This document shows, piece by piece, positions 46,950 to 56,540 of a stretch of DNA of 64,000 nucleotides. This stretch comes from Bacteroidales bacterium (GTDB lineage: Bacteria > Bacteroidota > Bacteroidia > Bacteroidales > Porphyromonadaceae). How positions within the stretch are numbered: the stretch's first letter is position 1; each line of letters starts with the position of its first letter. The stretch is taken from positions 5,554 through 69,553 of the forward strand of contig SFHG01000006.1 in assembly GCA_004555765.1 (NCBI GenBank), given 5' to 3'. The position numbers were made by a program, and so were the translations under genes. The notes under the pieces are model-generated. The model was given only the letters and a program-made list of their open reading frames with translations. It was not told the DNA's origin and did no database searches.

Positions 46950-48398
46950 ATGAAAAAAATACCTTTTGCACTCTACCTCCTGCCCCTTGCCCTCCTCTTG
47001 GGCGGGTGCGGCATCTACGGCAGTTACCGGCGTCCCACACAGCTCGCCCTCTCGGATTCCGTCCGCGGCGCCACTCCCGCGCAGTCCGACACGGTGACGA
47101 TGGGACGCATCCCTTGGCGCCGGTTCTTCGGCGATCCCCACCTCCGGGCGCTCATCGACACCGCTCTCGTGCGCAACACCGACCTCCGCACGGCAGAGCT
47201 CAATGTCGAGAAGGCCAATGCCGGGCTCCTGATGGCAGGGCTCTCTTTTGCCCCGAACCTCGGTTTTGCCCCGAGTATGAACCGCGAACATTCCTCGCTC
47301 AGTGGGTGGTCGAAGGAAAACGCCTATACCCTTCCCATCACTTCGTCTTGGGAGATTGACCTCTCGGGGCGGCTCCTCAATGGCTACCGCGGTGCGGAGG
47401 CCTCCAAGCGACAGGCGGAAGATTACCTTGAGCTCACCCGCGCCAATATCATCGCCGCTGTCGCCAACACCTACTACTCCCTCCAGATGCTCGATCGTCA
47501 GCTCTTCGTGGCGCATGATGCCAAGCGGGTTATGGACGAAACCGCGCAGACCATGGAAGTCCTGATGCAGGCGGGACGGCTTACCGGCGCCGCCGTGGCT
47601 CAAGCCCGGGCTCAAGCCAAGCTCACCCAAGTCACCATCAATGACCTCGAAAGCCAAATTGCGGCTGCCGAAAACAGTATGCGCCTGCTCCTGATGCAAC
47701 CCGGCCTCGTCATAGAGCGTGGCGACGGAGAGTACCCCGTCCCCCTCGAAGACAAGCTCAAAGTGGGCATCCCCATTCAGCTCCTCTCCGCCCGTCCGGA
47801 TGTCCGTGCCAAAGAGGAGGCGCTGAAAGCTGCCTTTTACGGCACACAGAGTGCACGGGGCAACTTCCTCCCCACCATCACACTCACCGCCTCAGGCACC
47901 TGGCTCAATAAACTCGGCCAAGTCGTCGTGAACCCTATGGCGTTTGTCACCGACCTTGCGGCCGGTCTCTTCCAGCCCGTCTTCCAGAAGGGGCGCAACA
48001 TCGCACAGCTCAAGATTGCCAAAGCCACCCAAGAACAAGCACTCCTCGACTACGAAAAGACGCTTCTCTCCGCCTCACACGAAGTGAGCAATTACCTTGC
48101 GGAGTACCTCGCCCTCAGTCACGACAAAGTCCTCCGCCTCGAAGAGATAGAGCTCCGAAAAGAAGCCGAAGCCCAGACCCTCGAACTGATGAAGCTCTCA
48201 AGCATCAACTATCTGGAGGTGCTCACCGCACAGTCCCAAAGGCTTAATGCGGAGCTTGGGGGCGTAATCGGCGAATTCAAACGCACCCAGGCACTCATCA
48301 ATCTCTGGAAGGCTCTCGGCGGAGGTTGGAACGACGAGACTTCCGAAGCCGGTACAGACTGGGATGCCACACCCGTGATGACCTACAAAAAACACTAA
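46950..48398 (+). CDS. RND efflux outer membrane channel lipoprotein (TolC/OprM type)
   Basis: 482 residues with lipobox LLGGC (Cys20) and then YRRPTQLAL. Two OEP repeats (about 60-260 and 285-470), with helical TLRT-type segments and LLSARPDVRAKEEALKAAF, are typical of NodT-type channels. It completes the tripartite pump. LpxA-like gene begins 22 bp later. Confidence 0.94.
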   Translation: MKKIPFALYLLPLALLLGGCGIYGSYRRPTQLALSDSVRGATPAQSDTVTMGRIPWRRFFGDPHLRALIDTALVRNTDLRTAELNVEKANAGLLMAGLSFAPNLGFAPSMNREHSSLSGWSKENAYTLPITSSWEIDLSGRLLNGYRGAEASKRQAEDYLELTRANIIAAVANTYYSLQMLDRQLFVAHDAKRVMDETAQTMEVLMQAGRLTGAAVAQARAQAKLTQVTINDLESQIAAAENSMRLLLMQPGLVIERGDGEYPVPLEDKLKVGIPIQLLSARPDVRAKEEALKAAFYGTQSARGNFLPTITLTASGTWLNKLGQVVVNPMAFVTDLAAGLFQPVFQKGRNIAQLKIAKATQEQALLDYEKTLLSASHEVSNYLAEYLALSHDKVLRLEEIELRKEAEAQTLELMKLSSINYLEVLTAQSQRLNAELGGVIGEFKRTQALINLWKALGGGWNDETSEAGTDWDATPVMTYKKH

Positions 48399-48420
48399 CC
48401 CCCTTTTTCCAAAAAACACC

Positions 48421-49203
48421 ATGAGTCCCAAAATCAGCCCACTGGCATACGTCGACCCCGCGGCCAAAATAGCAGACGATGTAGAGATAGCGCCTTTCGC
48501 ATACGTGGAGGGTGATGTCGAGATCGGCAAAGGATGCGTCCTCAAGCCCTATGCCTCTGTCCTCGACGGCACGCGTATGGGTGAGAGAAACGTCGTGCAC
48601 CAGCACGCACTCGTCGGCGTCCGAAGCCAGAGCTTCAGGAAACAGGGGGCGCACCCCCGTCTCGAAATCGGCAACGACAATACGATCCGCGAGTACGCCG
48701 TCCTCGTCAAGTCCCTCTCCGACGATACGGCTACGACCATCGGAGACCACAATTTCTTTATGTCGACTTCCCACGTCGGTCACAACACGGTCATCGAAGA
48801 CCACGTCGTAGTTGGCATCAATGGCGTAGTCTCGGGACGTTGCCGGGTGGACAGCCACGCCGTCCTCAGCACCTCATCCATCCTTTTCCAGGGCGTACAC
48901 GCGGGAGCTTACACCGTCGTGAGCGGCGGAGCGCGCGTCCGCCGAGACATCCCGCCTTTCATCACCACGACGGCCAACCCCACCTCCTTTTACTCCGTGA
49001 ACCACCCCCTGCTTGAGCGCCACGGTTTCTCCGAAAAAGACCTCCGACACATCGCGCACGCCTACGAGATCGTCTACCGCACCAAGATGGATCTTGCGGA
49101 CTACATCTCGCGCATCGAGGCAGAAGTCCCGATGGACGACTATGTCCGTCAGATACTCGATTTCCTTCGAGACACGGAAGCCCGTGGCGGCGCCATCATC
49201 TGA
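48421..49203 (+). CDS. Divergent LpxA-like UDP-GlcNAc acyltransferase
   Basis: 260 residues of left-handed beta-helix hexapeptide repeats followed by the C-terminal helical part (RHGFSEKDLRHIAHAYEIVYRT). It keeps the catalytic His in HVGHN (H121, matching the HVAHD His of LpxA). It differs at the substrate loop: where LpxA has the QDLKYxGE and HRGT blocks, this has RSQSFRKQGAHPRLEIG and VKSLSD. So it may be a divergent LpxA or a paralogue acting on another nucleotide sugar. It has no lpxD, lpxC or fabZ beside it and is attached to the efflux operon. Terminated by an element hairpin. Confidence 0.75.
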   Translation: MSPKISPLAYVDPAAKIADDVEIAPFAYVEGDVEIGKGCVLKPYASVLDGTRMGERNVVHQHALVGVRSQSFRKQGAHPRLEIGNDNTIREYAVLVKSLSDDTATTIGDHNFFMSTSHVGHNTVIEDHVVVGINGVVSGRCRVDSHAVLSTSSILFQGVHAGAYTVVSGGARVRRDIPPFITTTANPTSFYSVNHPLLERHGFSEKDLRHIAHAYEIVYRTKMDLADYISRIEAEVPMDDYVRQILDFLRDTEARGGAII

Positions 49204-49211
49204 AGTAACGA

Positions 49212-49299
49212 GGTACGTACCCGGAGACTTCCTCCGGTACGTATCTCACGATACTCGGACCCGTACCGGAAATTTCTTCCCGGTACGGGTCTCTTTTTT
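49212..49299. repeat. Palindromic element E12 including the lpxA-like terminator
   Basis: Two hairpins in a row. GGTACGTACCCGGAG pairs with CTCCGGTACGTATC (49212-49245). GACCCGTACCGG (49258-49269) pairs perfectly with CCGGTACGGGTC (49280-49291) and is followed by TCTTTTTT, an intrinsic terminator. Confidence 0.92.
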
Positions 49300-49345
49300 G
49301 GGAAAATATGGGTACGGAGATAATGGTTATTAGAGGGAGTTTTGG

Positions 49346-49353
49346 TACCTTTG
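49346..49353 (+). promoter_or_regulatory. -7 box for the metK leader
   Basis: TACCTTTG, exact TAnnTTTG match, about 90 bp before the riboswitch and 420 bp before metK. The -33 box is not clear. Confidence 0.5.
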
Positions 49354-49445
49354 CCGTGCCGGAGATCCGGGTGCGGATCGATACGGCATTTTTTACAGTA
49401 CGATTTCGTCACGTTTCGAGCCTTCCGGCTATTTTTACGACCGTG

Positions 49446-49500
49446 ACCGTGGAAAGATTTGTGCGGGCTTGCAACCACGATAAAAGAATGCTAAAAGGCA
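49446..49500 (+). promoter_or_regulatory. SAM-II riboswitch aptamer
   Basis: P1 is CGTGG (49448-49452) with CCACG (49475-49479). The loop holds GATTT and TTGCAA, the P1 3' strand is followed by GATAAAAG, and GCTAAAAGG (49490-49498) is the conserved 3' pseudoknot strand. This order (GAUUU, UUGCAA, GAUAAA, GCUAAAAGG) is that of the SAM-II H-type pseudoknot. It precedes S-adenosylmethionine synthetase, which fits feedback control by SAM. It is about 270 bp from the metK ATG, farther than usual for a SAM-II acting directly on a ribosome site. Confidence 0.85.
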
Positions 49501-49513
49501 GAACCCGAGACCA

Positions 49514-49578
49514 TCTCCCACTGCGTGGGGGAAGCGGTACCTAATTTTCCCGTTTCGCTTGCAGGAAGGGCGAAGCTT
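49514..49578 (+). terminator. Hairpins after the riboswitch, possible attenuator
   Basis: CTCCCAC-TGC-GTGGGGGA forms a short stem at 49515-49532. A second stem, TTTCGC with GCGAA around 49553-49575, is followed by GCTTTTTGGG. Together they could be the expression platform of the upstream aptamer. The rest of the leader to 49772 shows no gene. Confidence 0.45.
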
Positions 49579-49772
49579 TTTGGGTCACAGGGGACTTTTC
49601 TCATTCTCTTTTATCTCATCCGGCACTTACCCTCTTCGCGGTGTTTTTCCCCACAGGGAGAAGCAGTGGCTGTGACCCGTGCCGGTCGCCGGCAGGCGCC
49701 CTGTGTCACTCATCCGAAACGCGATACCTCAAACAAAAGACGCCGGCAAAAGACACTGCTGTTATTACAGAT

Positions 49773-51083
49773 ATGACAAACAAAACGATAAAAGGCGGGG
49801 ACACCGTCCTCTTCACCAGCGAATCCGTAAGCGAAGGACACCCCGACAAAGTGGCCGACCAGATCTCGGACGCGCTCCTCGACCACTTCATGGCCCAAGA
49901 CCCCGACTCCAAGGTCGCCATCGAGACCCTCGTAACGACGGGGCAAGTCATCGTGGCGGGCGAAGTCACAAGCGAAGCCTACGTGGACATCCCAGACGTG
50001 GTACGCGAAGTCATCACGGACATTGGCTACACCAAGACGGAGTACGGATTCGACGGCACCTCGAGCGGCATACTCTCCGCCATCCATGAGCAGAGCCCGG
50101 ATATCCACCGCGGTGTGGTTCGCGAAGACCCCGATGCCCAAGGGGCAGGCGACCAGGGGATGATGTTCGGTTACGCCACGAACGAGAGCGACACCTATAT
50201 GCCGCTCCCCATAGAGCTCTCGCACAGTCTCTTGCAGATACTCTCGGGGATGCGTAAGTTCGAGCCGGACGTGATGCCGTACCTTCGTCCCGATGCCAAG
50301 GCACAGTTCACCCTCGAGTACAACGCCGACCGTACCGCGCGCCGAGTGAATACCATCGTCGTAAGCACCCAGCACGACGACTTCGTCAAGCCCCACGACG
50401 GACTGACGCAAGAAGCGGCGGATCGTCTGATGCAGGAAAAAATTTCCGAAGACATCCGGACAATCATTTTGCCCCGACTTATCGAAAAGTATTCGCCCGA
50501 AGTGCAGGCACTTTTCGACGAAGACATTGTCTTCCACGTGAATCCGACGGGCAAGTTCGTCCTCGGAGGTCCGGCGGGCGACACGGGACTCACGGGCCGC
50601 AAAATCATCGTCGACACCTACGGCGGCCGCGCCAGTCACGGGGGCGGTGCCTTCTCCGGCAAAGACCCCAGCAAGGTCGACCGCTCGGCTGCTTACGCCG
50701 CGCGCTACCTCGCCAAAAACCTCGTCGCTGCAGGTGTCGCCGACGAGATGCTCATCCAAGTGGCTTACGCCATAGGCGTCGCCGAACCGGTCTCCATCTT
50801 CGTCAACACCCACGGCAGAGCAGGTGTCTCGCTTTCCGATGCCGAGATAGCGGCGCGCATTCCCCTCCTCTTCGACCTCCGTCCGCACCGCATCATCACC
50901 GGTCTCGGTCTGGCAAGCCCCATCTACCGGGAGACCGCAGCTTACGGACACATGGGACGCACTCCTAGAGTAGAGACGAAGCTCTTCCAAGACCGCTACA
51001 TCGGCAGCAAAGAGGTGGAAGTACAGCTCTTCCCGTGGGAAAAACTCGACCTCGTGGATAAGGCAAAAGCGCTCTTCTTCTAA
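49773..51083 (+). CDS. metK: S-adenosylmethionine synthetase
   Basis: 436 residues from ATG 49773 ([14 protein letters not shown]); upstream in-frame reading through the leader is rejected because conservation starts at [34 protein letters not shown] and [22 protein letters not shown] are the ATP/Met site motifs. It makes SAM from methionine and ATP. Slightly longer than the enteric enzyme, as in other Bacteroidota. Confidence 0.96.
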   Translation: MTNKTIKGGDTVLFTSESVSEGHPDKVADQISDALLDHFMAQDPDSKVAIETLVTTGQVIVAGEVTSEAYVDIPDVVREVITDIGYTKTEYGFDGTSSGILSAIHEQSPDIHRGVVREDPDAQGAGDQGMMFGYATNESDTYMPLPIELSHSLLQILSGMRKFEPDVMPYLRPDAKAQFTLEYNADRTARRVNTIVVSTQHDDFVKPHDGLTQEAADRLMQEKISEDIRTIILPRLIEKYSPEVQALFDEDIVFHVNPTGKFVLGGPAGDTGLTGRKIIVDTYGGRASHGGGAFSGKDPSKVDRSAAYAARYLAKNLVAAGVADEMLIQVAYAIGVAEPVSIFVNTHGRAGVSLSDAEIAARIPLLFDLRPHRIITGLGLASPIYRETAAYGHMGRTPRVETKLFQDRYIGSKEVEVQLFPWEKLDLVDKAKALFF

Positions 51084-51089
51084 TAAGAC

Positions 51090-51120
51090 TTGCAAAGCGG
51101 GCAAAGTTTTGGTATCTTTG
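51090..51120 (+). promoter_or_regulatory. Promoter of the rimP-nusA-infB run
   Basis: TTG at 51090-51092, 20-base spacer, TATCTTTG at 51113-51120, just 7 bp after the metK stop. Confidence 0.62.
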
Positions 51121-51138
51121 CCACAGAGCTCATAGTGA

Positions 51139-51176
51139 ATGAGAGCATCCCCAGGGAGGGGGTGTCTCTCATTTTT
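51139..51176 (+). terminator. Leader hairpin before rimP, possible attenuator
   Basis: ATGAGAG (51139-51145) pairs with CTCTCAT (51166-51172), with CCCC/GGGG pairing inside, and TTTTT follows at once. It lies in the 5' leader after the promoter and before rimP. NusA itself affects termination, so a feedback attenuator is possible (inference). Confidence 0.6.
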
Positions 51177-51208
51177 ATATACATTACCCGGACAAACAAA
51201 AAGGTGCA

Positions 51209-51682
51209 ATGGACATAACCCCGGACATCAAGAAGGCGACAGAAGAAGCACTCGACTCAAAAGAGGGATTTTTCCTCGTCTCCGCCGAAACAAAAAGCGG
51301 GGGCGAGATACTCGTCGAAGTCGATAACGACCTCCGACCCATCTCACTCGAGGAGATCATCACCCTTACCCGCGAAATCAAAGACGCGGTGGGCGAAGAG
51401 CGCCTCGGCGACTACGACCTCACCGTCTCCAGCGCCGGACTCACCGCTCCGCTCCGTCTGCCGAGACAGTACCGCAAGTTTTTGGGCAAAGAGCTCTCCG
51501 TCCTCCAAAAGAACGGCATCAAAGAGACCGGTCTCCTCAAGAGCACCGACGACGAAGGTATCACCCTCGAAGTAAAGAGGAAAGTCAAGGTCGAAGGCAA
51601 AAAGCGGAAAGTGGAAGAGGCTGTCCGGCTCCTCATCCCCTACACGGAGATAAAAACCGCCGTCTACGACCTCAAAGTCTGA
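51209..51682 (+). CDS. rimP: Ribosome maturation factor RimP
   Basis: 157 residues with the RimP N-terminal domain (EGFFLVSAETKSGGEILVEVDND) and the DYDLTVSSAGLTAPLRLPRQYRKFLGKEL block, then an SH3-like C-terminal part. It helps 30S subunit assembly. The rimP-nusA-infB order is widely conserved. Confidence 0.93.
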   Translation: MDITPDIKKATEEALDSKEGFFLVSAETKSGGEILVEVDNDLRPISLEEIITLTREIKDAVGEERLGDYDLTVSSAGLTAPLRLPRQYRKFLGKELSVLQKNGIKETGLLKSTDDEGITLEVKRKVKVEGKKRKVEEAVRLLIPYTEIKTAVYDLKV

Positions 51683-51730
51683 AGCCCCCAAAGGGTTCCT
51701 CGGGCGGGGTCGGGTGCGAAACGCTATTTT

Positions 51731-51815
51731 TGCACGTACCGAAATCGGATCGAGACACAGAGCAAAAAAAGAAAAAGACCCGTACCGAAAAAGATTCGAG
51801 ACACGTACCCCCGGA
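51731..51815. repeat. Palindromic element E13 between rimP and nusA
   Basis: GCACGTACCGAAATCGG, CGAGACACAGAGC, GACCCGTACCGAAAAAG and CGAGACACGTACCCCCGG. The nusA frame happens to be open through it, but nusA starts downstream at 51873. Confidence 0.82.
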
Positions 51816-51872
51816 TTTTCGGCAAGGAGAGCAAGCAAGCGAAATAAGAGATTTACACCATACATTTCACCT

Positions 51873-53261
51873 ATGAACAGGAAAGAGAGAACAAGCCTGA
51901 TGGATGCCCTCAAAGAATATATGGGGCAAAAAAACATCGATGAGGACACCCTGATCAAAGTGCTCGAGGAGTCCCTCCGCAACGCCATCGCAAAGATGTT
52001 CGGCACGGACAGCAACTTTGACGTCATCGTCAATCCCGACCACGGGGACGTGGAGATATGGAGAAACCGAACCATCGTACCCGATGGCGAAGTGGAAAAT
52101 GTGATGACCCAAGTCTCTCTCTCCGAAGCGCACGCCAATGGTGGCGAAGACTTGGAAGTGGACGAAGAATTCACGGACAAAGTCGAGTTCGAGTCCTTCG
52201 GTCGCCGCGCCATCCAGAACCTCCGTCAGTCCCTCGTCTCCAAAGTCCTCGAGCTCGAAAAGGACTCCCTCTACGCCGAGTACTCCAAGCGCGTGGGCGA
52301 AATCATCCTTGCGGATGTGTATCAGGTGTGGAAGCGTGAAGTCCTCCTTATGGACGCCGAAGGCAACGAACTTATCCTCCCGCGCACAAACGTCATCCCG
52401 CGTGACCGTTTCAAGAAAGGCGACCAAGTCAACGCCATCATCGACCACGTGGAGTACAATAACAATAACCCCAAGATCATCCTCAGTCGCACCTCGGACG
52501 AATTTCTCAAGCAGCTCTTTGCCCGCGAAGTGCCGGAGATACAGGACGGTCTTGTGACGATTAAGGCCGTGGCTCGCATTCCGGGCGAACGCGCCAAAGT
52601 GGCCGTGGAGACCTACGACGACCGCATCGACCCCGTCGGCGCCGTCGTCGGTGTCAGAGGCTCCCGCATCCAAGGTGTCGTCACAGAGCTGCGTAACGAG
52701 AGCATCGACATCCTTCAGTGGACGAGCAACCCCGTCCTGCTCATCCAGAGAGCCCTCAGCCCCGCCAAAGACCTCGAAGTAAAAATCGATGAGGAGACAA
52801 AGCGTGCCGATGTCTATCTCCCGAGAGAGGAAATCAAGAAGGCCATCGGTAAAATGGGCTACAACATCAAGCTCGCCATGCTCCTCACCGGCTACGAAAT
52901 CGACATCTACCGCGAGGAGACGCAGGACCTCGAAGAGGAAGACCTCTTCCTCACCGAGTTCGACGACGAGATCGAGAAGTGGGTCATCGACATCCTGCTC
53001 GGCATCGGTTGCGACACCGCCAAGAGCGTCCTCCGTCGCTCCAAAGAAGATCTCCTCAGAGCCACAGACTTGGAAGAGAGCACCATCGATCATGTGATCC
53101 AGGTGCTTATGGCCGAATTTGAGGACGACGAACTGCCCGCCGACCGCTACCCGAACCTTCCTCCGCGCGATCCGCGATACTACCCTGCCACGACAGAAGG
53201 TGCGGCAGACGAAGACCACGGAGACGAAGAAGAGACGGAGACTGCTCCCGAAGAGGCCTAA
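51873..53261 (+). CDS. nusA: Transcription termination/antitermination factor NusA
   Basis: 462 residues from ATG 51873 (MNRKERTSLMDALKEYM). RNA-polymerase-binding N-terminal domain (to about 125), S1 domain (about 135-200), two KH domains (about 210-345, VGVRGSRIQGVVTELRNESIDI and IGKMGYNIKLAMLLTGYEIDI), and an acidic tail. It lacks the enteric AR repeats, as usual outside proteobacteria. Confidence 0.95.
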   Translation: MNRKERTSLMDALKEYMGQKNIDEDTLIKVLEESLRNAIAKMFGTDSNFDVIVNPDHGDVEIWRNRTIVPDGEVENVMTQVSLSEAHANGGEDLEVDEEFTDKVEFESFGRRAIQNLRQSLVSKVLELEKDSLYAEYSKRVGEIILADVYQVWKREVLLMDAEGNELILPRTNVIPRDRFKKGDQVNAIIDHVEYNNNNPKIILSRTSDEFLKQLFAREVPEIQDGLVTIKAVARIPGERAKVAVETYDDRIDPVGAVVGVRGSRIQGVVTELRNESIDILQWTSNPVLLIQRALSPAKDLEVKIDEETKRADVYLPREEIKKAIGKMGYNIKLAMLLTGYEIDIYREETQDLEEEDLFLTEFDDEIEKWVIDILLGIGCDTAKSVLRRSKEDLLRATDLEESTIDHVIQVLMAEFEDDELPADRYPNLPPRDPRYYPATTEGAADEDHGDEEETETAPEEA

Positions 53262-53324
53262 GACGCCCCTTCCGACTAAGCGAGAAAATTTAGCAAGAGC
53301 CTAAACGAGGAAAAAAGAAGACGT

Positions 53325-56300
53325 ATGCCATCTGTAAGACTGAATAAATTAGCGAAAGAACTCCAACTCGGGGTGCAAAGCGTGATCGACTTCCTATCCA
53401 AAAAGAAGCCGACCGAAAGCTACAATCCCAATAGCAAACTGACTACCGACGAACTGGATATGGTGGTCAGAGATCTCGGCAACACGCTCTCTGAGACCGA
53501 CAAGAAAGCTCTTGTGGAAAAGTTTACCTCCAAGCCGGAAGCCCCCAAACCCGCTCCCGAACCCAAAGCGGCACCGGCACCCAAAGCCACTGAAGCCCAT
53601 AAGGACGGAGCTTCACTCTCCGGCGGAGGCAGAAGCCACGGACCCAAAGTCGTCGGCAAAGTGAACCTGGACAAAAAAGGTAACGTCATCCCGCCCTCCA
53701 AGCCCGAAGCACCGAAGATAGAGGAGCCCGTCAGAGCAGAAAAAGAGGTACAGACCGGGGAGAAAAAACCGGTCAGACCGGAAGAGAAAAAAGAACCCGT
53801 ACCGGAAGAGAAAAAGGTACAGGCCGAAACCCGCCCCGCTCCCGCATCCGCACCCAAGACCGAAACGGTAAAGCCGGAAGCCCCAAAAGCAGAAGAGCCT
53901 AAGGCGAAGATCGAGACACCTGCCCCGCCCCATGTCGAAGAGGCTCCCGCCCCAACCCCTAAAGCGGCATCGGAAAAGGCACCATCTTCCGCAAAAGAAA
54001 AGCCCGAAGTCAAAGCCGAACCTGTACAGCCCGTCCGGAAAGAGCCCGCCAAGAAGGAAGAAGCTCCGAAATCTGAGACTCAGCCGGCCTCGTCCAAAGA
54101 TGAAATCTTCCGCATCGGTTCCGTCGAACCCATCGGCGTCAAAGTCATCGGACACGTCGACCTCTCCAAGATGGAAATCGGCAGAGGCAGTCGTCGCAAA
54201 GAGAAACGCAAACGCACCGTCGTCAAGGGTTCCGAGAAAATCGACATCGAGAAGCAGGCTCGCGAAGAGAGCGCAGGCGGTAGCGGAGGCAAAAAAGGCG
54301 GTAACGGGCAAAAAAGCCAGAATAAAGACGGCAACCGCAAGCAGAATAACCAAGCCTCCAAGGAGGCTGTGGGACGTAAAGCCAAAGCTCAGAAGAAGAA
54401 GCAACAGCAGCAGCGCGAACAGCCTCACGAGATCACTCAGGAAGAAATCCAGAAGCAGATCAAGGAGACGATGGCCGCCATCCAAGGTCGCAGAAGCGGC
54501 TCCGGCAACTCCGCCAAGTACCGCAGGGACAAGCGAGAGGAGAGACGGAGAGGCGAAGAACTCCAACACCAGGCCGAGATGGAAGCCGGCAAGCAGCTTC
54601 AGCTCACCGAGTTCGTCACCCCTAACGACCTCGCCCAGATGATGGACGTCCCCGTCAATAACATCATCGCCCTCGTCTTCAACCTCGGAATGATGGTCTC
54701 CATCAACCAGCGTCTGGACAAAGACACCATAGAGCTCATCGCGAGCGAATACGGCTATGAGGCAAACTTTGTCGACCTCCAAGTGGCAGATGCCATCGAA
54801 GTAGAGGAGGACAATGAAGAGGATCTCGAACCCCGCGCACCCATCGTGACCGTCATGGGACACGTCGACCACGGTAAGACGTCACTTCTGGATGCCATCC
54901 GAGACACAGACGTCATAGCACACGAAGCGGGCGGCATCACCCAGCACGTCGGCGCCTATCGCGTCACCCTCGACGATGACCGATCCATCACTTTCCTCGA
55001 CACGCCGGGTCACGAAGCTTTCACCGCCATGCGTGCCCGCGGCGCCCAAGTCACCGATGTCGTCATCATCGTCGTGGCCGCCGACGACGGCGTGATGCCC
55101 CAGACCAAGGAGGCCATCAGTCACGCATCGCTCGCAGGCGTCCCCATCGTATTTGCGATCAATAAGATTGACAAGCCGGGTGCCAACCCCGACAAGATCA
55201 AAGAGGAACTCGCCAATATGAATTACCTCGTCGAGGACTGGGGCGGCAAATATCAGAGTCAGGAGATCTCCGCGAAAAAAGGTATCGGCATCAAAGAGCT
55301 TTTGGAGAAAGTACTTCTCGAAGCCGAAGTCTTGGAGCTCAAAGCCAATCCCCACAAGCGCGCCATCGGCTCCGTGCTCGAGAGTACCATGGAGCAAGGA
55401 CGGGGCTACACGACGAAAGTCCTCGTACAGGACGGCACCCTGCATGTGGGTGACTACATCGTCGCCGGCTCGAATTACGGTCGCGTCAAAGCACTCTTCG
55501 ACGACAGGGGCAAGAATGTCCAAAGCGTAGGACCTTCCGAGCCCGTCAAGGTTCTCGGTCTGAACGGTGCCACAGCTGCGGGCGAGACGCTCAACGTCAT
55601 GGAGACGGAGTCCGAAGTACGCGACATCGCCTCCAAGCGCGAACAGCTGCAGCGGGAGCAGAGGGAACGCACCCAGAGGATGCCCTCCCTTATGGACCTC
55701 GGTCGCCGCATCGCCGAAGGCAAGGCTCAAGAGCTCAATATCATCGTCAAAGGGGATATGGACGGCTCCGTGGAAGCTCTCTCGGACTCCATCGAAAAAC
55801 TCTCCACCGACGAGATACACGTCCACGTCATCTACAAAGGTGTCGGTCAGATCACCGAGAGCGACGTCTCCCTCGCATCCGCATCCGGTGCCGTCATCAT
55901 CGGCTTCCAGGTGCGTCCCGCACAGGGAGCGAAGCGCATCGCCGAAGACAGTGGCGTGGAGATCCGCACCTACTCCGTCATCTACGATGCACTCGATGAC
56001 GTGAAGACGGCTATGGAAGGGATGCTCTCGCCCGAGACCAAGGAACGTGTCACCTCGAACCTTGAAGTACGCGAGATTTTTAAGATATCCAAAGTGGGTA
56101 CCATCGCCGGCTGTTTCGTCACGGACGGCAAGATCTCCCGCTCGGACAAGATCCGCGTCATCCGCAACGGTGTCGTGGTACACACCGGAGAGCTTGCCTC
56201 CCTCAAACGCTTCAAGGACGATGCCAAAGAAGTGGCATCCGGTCTCGAGTGCGGTATCTCCATCGTCAACTACAACGACATCCAAGCAGGCGACGAAATC

Positions 56301-56342
56301 GAAGCTTACCAAGAGTACGAAGTCAAGCGTACCCTCGAGTAA
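53325..56342 (+). CDS. infB: Translation initiation factor IF-2
   Basis: 1005 residues. A short N-terminal IF2_N region (to about 60), then a long Lys/Glu/Pro/Ala-rich linker (about 65-280), a second IF2_N-like segment (about 420-480), the GTPase domain with [15 protein letters not shown] and NKID (about 510-680), and domains II-IV. It brings initiator tRNA to the 30S subunit. The linker at about residues 141-167 is encoded by DNA rich in palindromic-element words. Confidence 0.96.
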   Translation: MPSVRLNKLAKELQLGVQSVIDFLSKKKPTESYNPNSKLTTDELDMVVRDLGNTLSETDKKALVEKFTSKPEAPKPAPEPKAAPAPKATEAHKDGASLSGGGRSHGPKVVGKVNLDKKGNVIPPSKPEAPKIEEPVRAEKEVQTGEKKPVRPEEKKEPVPEEKKVQAETRPAPASAPKTETVKPEAPKAEEPKAKIETPAPPHVEEAPAPTPKAASEKAPSSAKEKPEVKAEPVQPVRKEPAKKEEAPKSETQPASSKDEIFRIGSVEPIGVKVIGHVDLSKMEIGRGSRRKEKRKRTVVKGSEKIDIEKQAREESAGGSGGKKGGNGQKSQNKDGNRKQNNQASKEAVGRKAKAQKKKQQQQREQPHEITQEEIQKQIKETMAAIQGRRSGSGNSAKYRRDKREERRRGEELQHQAEMEAGKQLQLTEFVTPNDLAQMMDVPVNNIIALVFNLGMMVSINQRLDKDTIELIASEYGYEANFVDLQVADAIEVEEDNEEDLEPRAPIVTVMGHVDHGKTSLLDAIRDTDVIAHEAGGITQHVGAYRVTLDDDRSITFLDTPGHEAFTAMRARGAQVTDVVIIVVAADDGVMPQTKEAISHASLAGVPIVFAINKIDKPGANPDKIKEELANMNYLVEDWGGKYQSQEISAKKGIGIKELLEKVLLEAEVLELKANPHKRAIGSVLESTMEQGRGYTTKVLVQDGTLHVGDYIVAGSNYGRVKALFDDRGKNVQSVGPSEPVKVLGLNGATAAGETLNVMETESEVRDIASKREQLQREQRERTQRMPSLMDLGRRIAEGKAQELNIIVKGDMDGSVEALSDSIEKLSTDEIHVHVIYKGVGQITESDVSLASASGAVIIGFQVRPAQGAKRIAEDSGVEIRTYSVIYDALDDVKTAMEGMLSPETKERVTSNLEVREIFKISKVGTIAGCFVTDGKISRSDKIRVIRNGVVVHTGELASLKRFKDDAKEVASGLECGISIVNYNDIQAGDEIEAYQEYEVKRTLE
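53747..53825. repeat. Element-like DNA inside the infB linker
   Basis: GGTACAGACCGGGG, CCGGTCAGACCGG, CCCGTACCGG and GGTACAGGCC follow one another in frame, encoding repeated [19 protein letters not shown]. The words match the dispersed family, but a Lys/Glu/Pro linker might give them by chance. Confidence 0.4.
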
Positions 56343-56353
56343 CCGCGCCTTTT

Positions 56354-56438
56354 TGGTACAGACCAAGCCTCTCACGAGACACAGACCTCGGAGAGAAAGC
56401 AGTACGGGCCGGGAGGATATTCTCGGTCCGTACCTTTT
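56354..56438. repeat. Palindromic element E14 between infB and sufB
   Basis: TTTGGTACAGACCAAG, ACGAGACACAGACCTCGG, GTACGGGCCGGG and CTCGGTCCGTACC. It separates the translation genes from the suf operon. Confidence 0.82.
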
Positions 56439-56540
56439 GAGAGGACGAACTTTTGGCCCCATCCGATTGTTTCACGAAAGGACAGGGTGGCACGAGACGT
56501 CCCCCTGCGAATTAAACAAACGTAAGTTGCGATTTATCCG

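Noticed and set aside
45063..47699. Very long open frame on the minus strand opposite the RND pump and channel genes
   Set aside because: Its product has no recognisable motif, it lies exactly over two well-supported genes, and such frames are expected from GC-rich third positions.
49525..49776. Open frame in the metK leader starting GTG
   Set aside because: Covers the riboswitch hairpins, has no recognisable product and overlaps the metK start.
54882..56462. Long minus-strand frame opposite infB
   Set aside because: Antisense to the IF-2 GTPase and C-terminal domains; no independent motif or start context.
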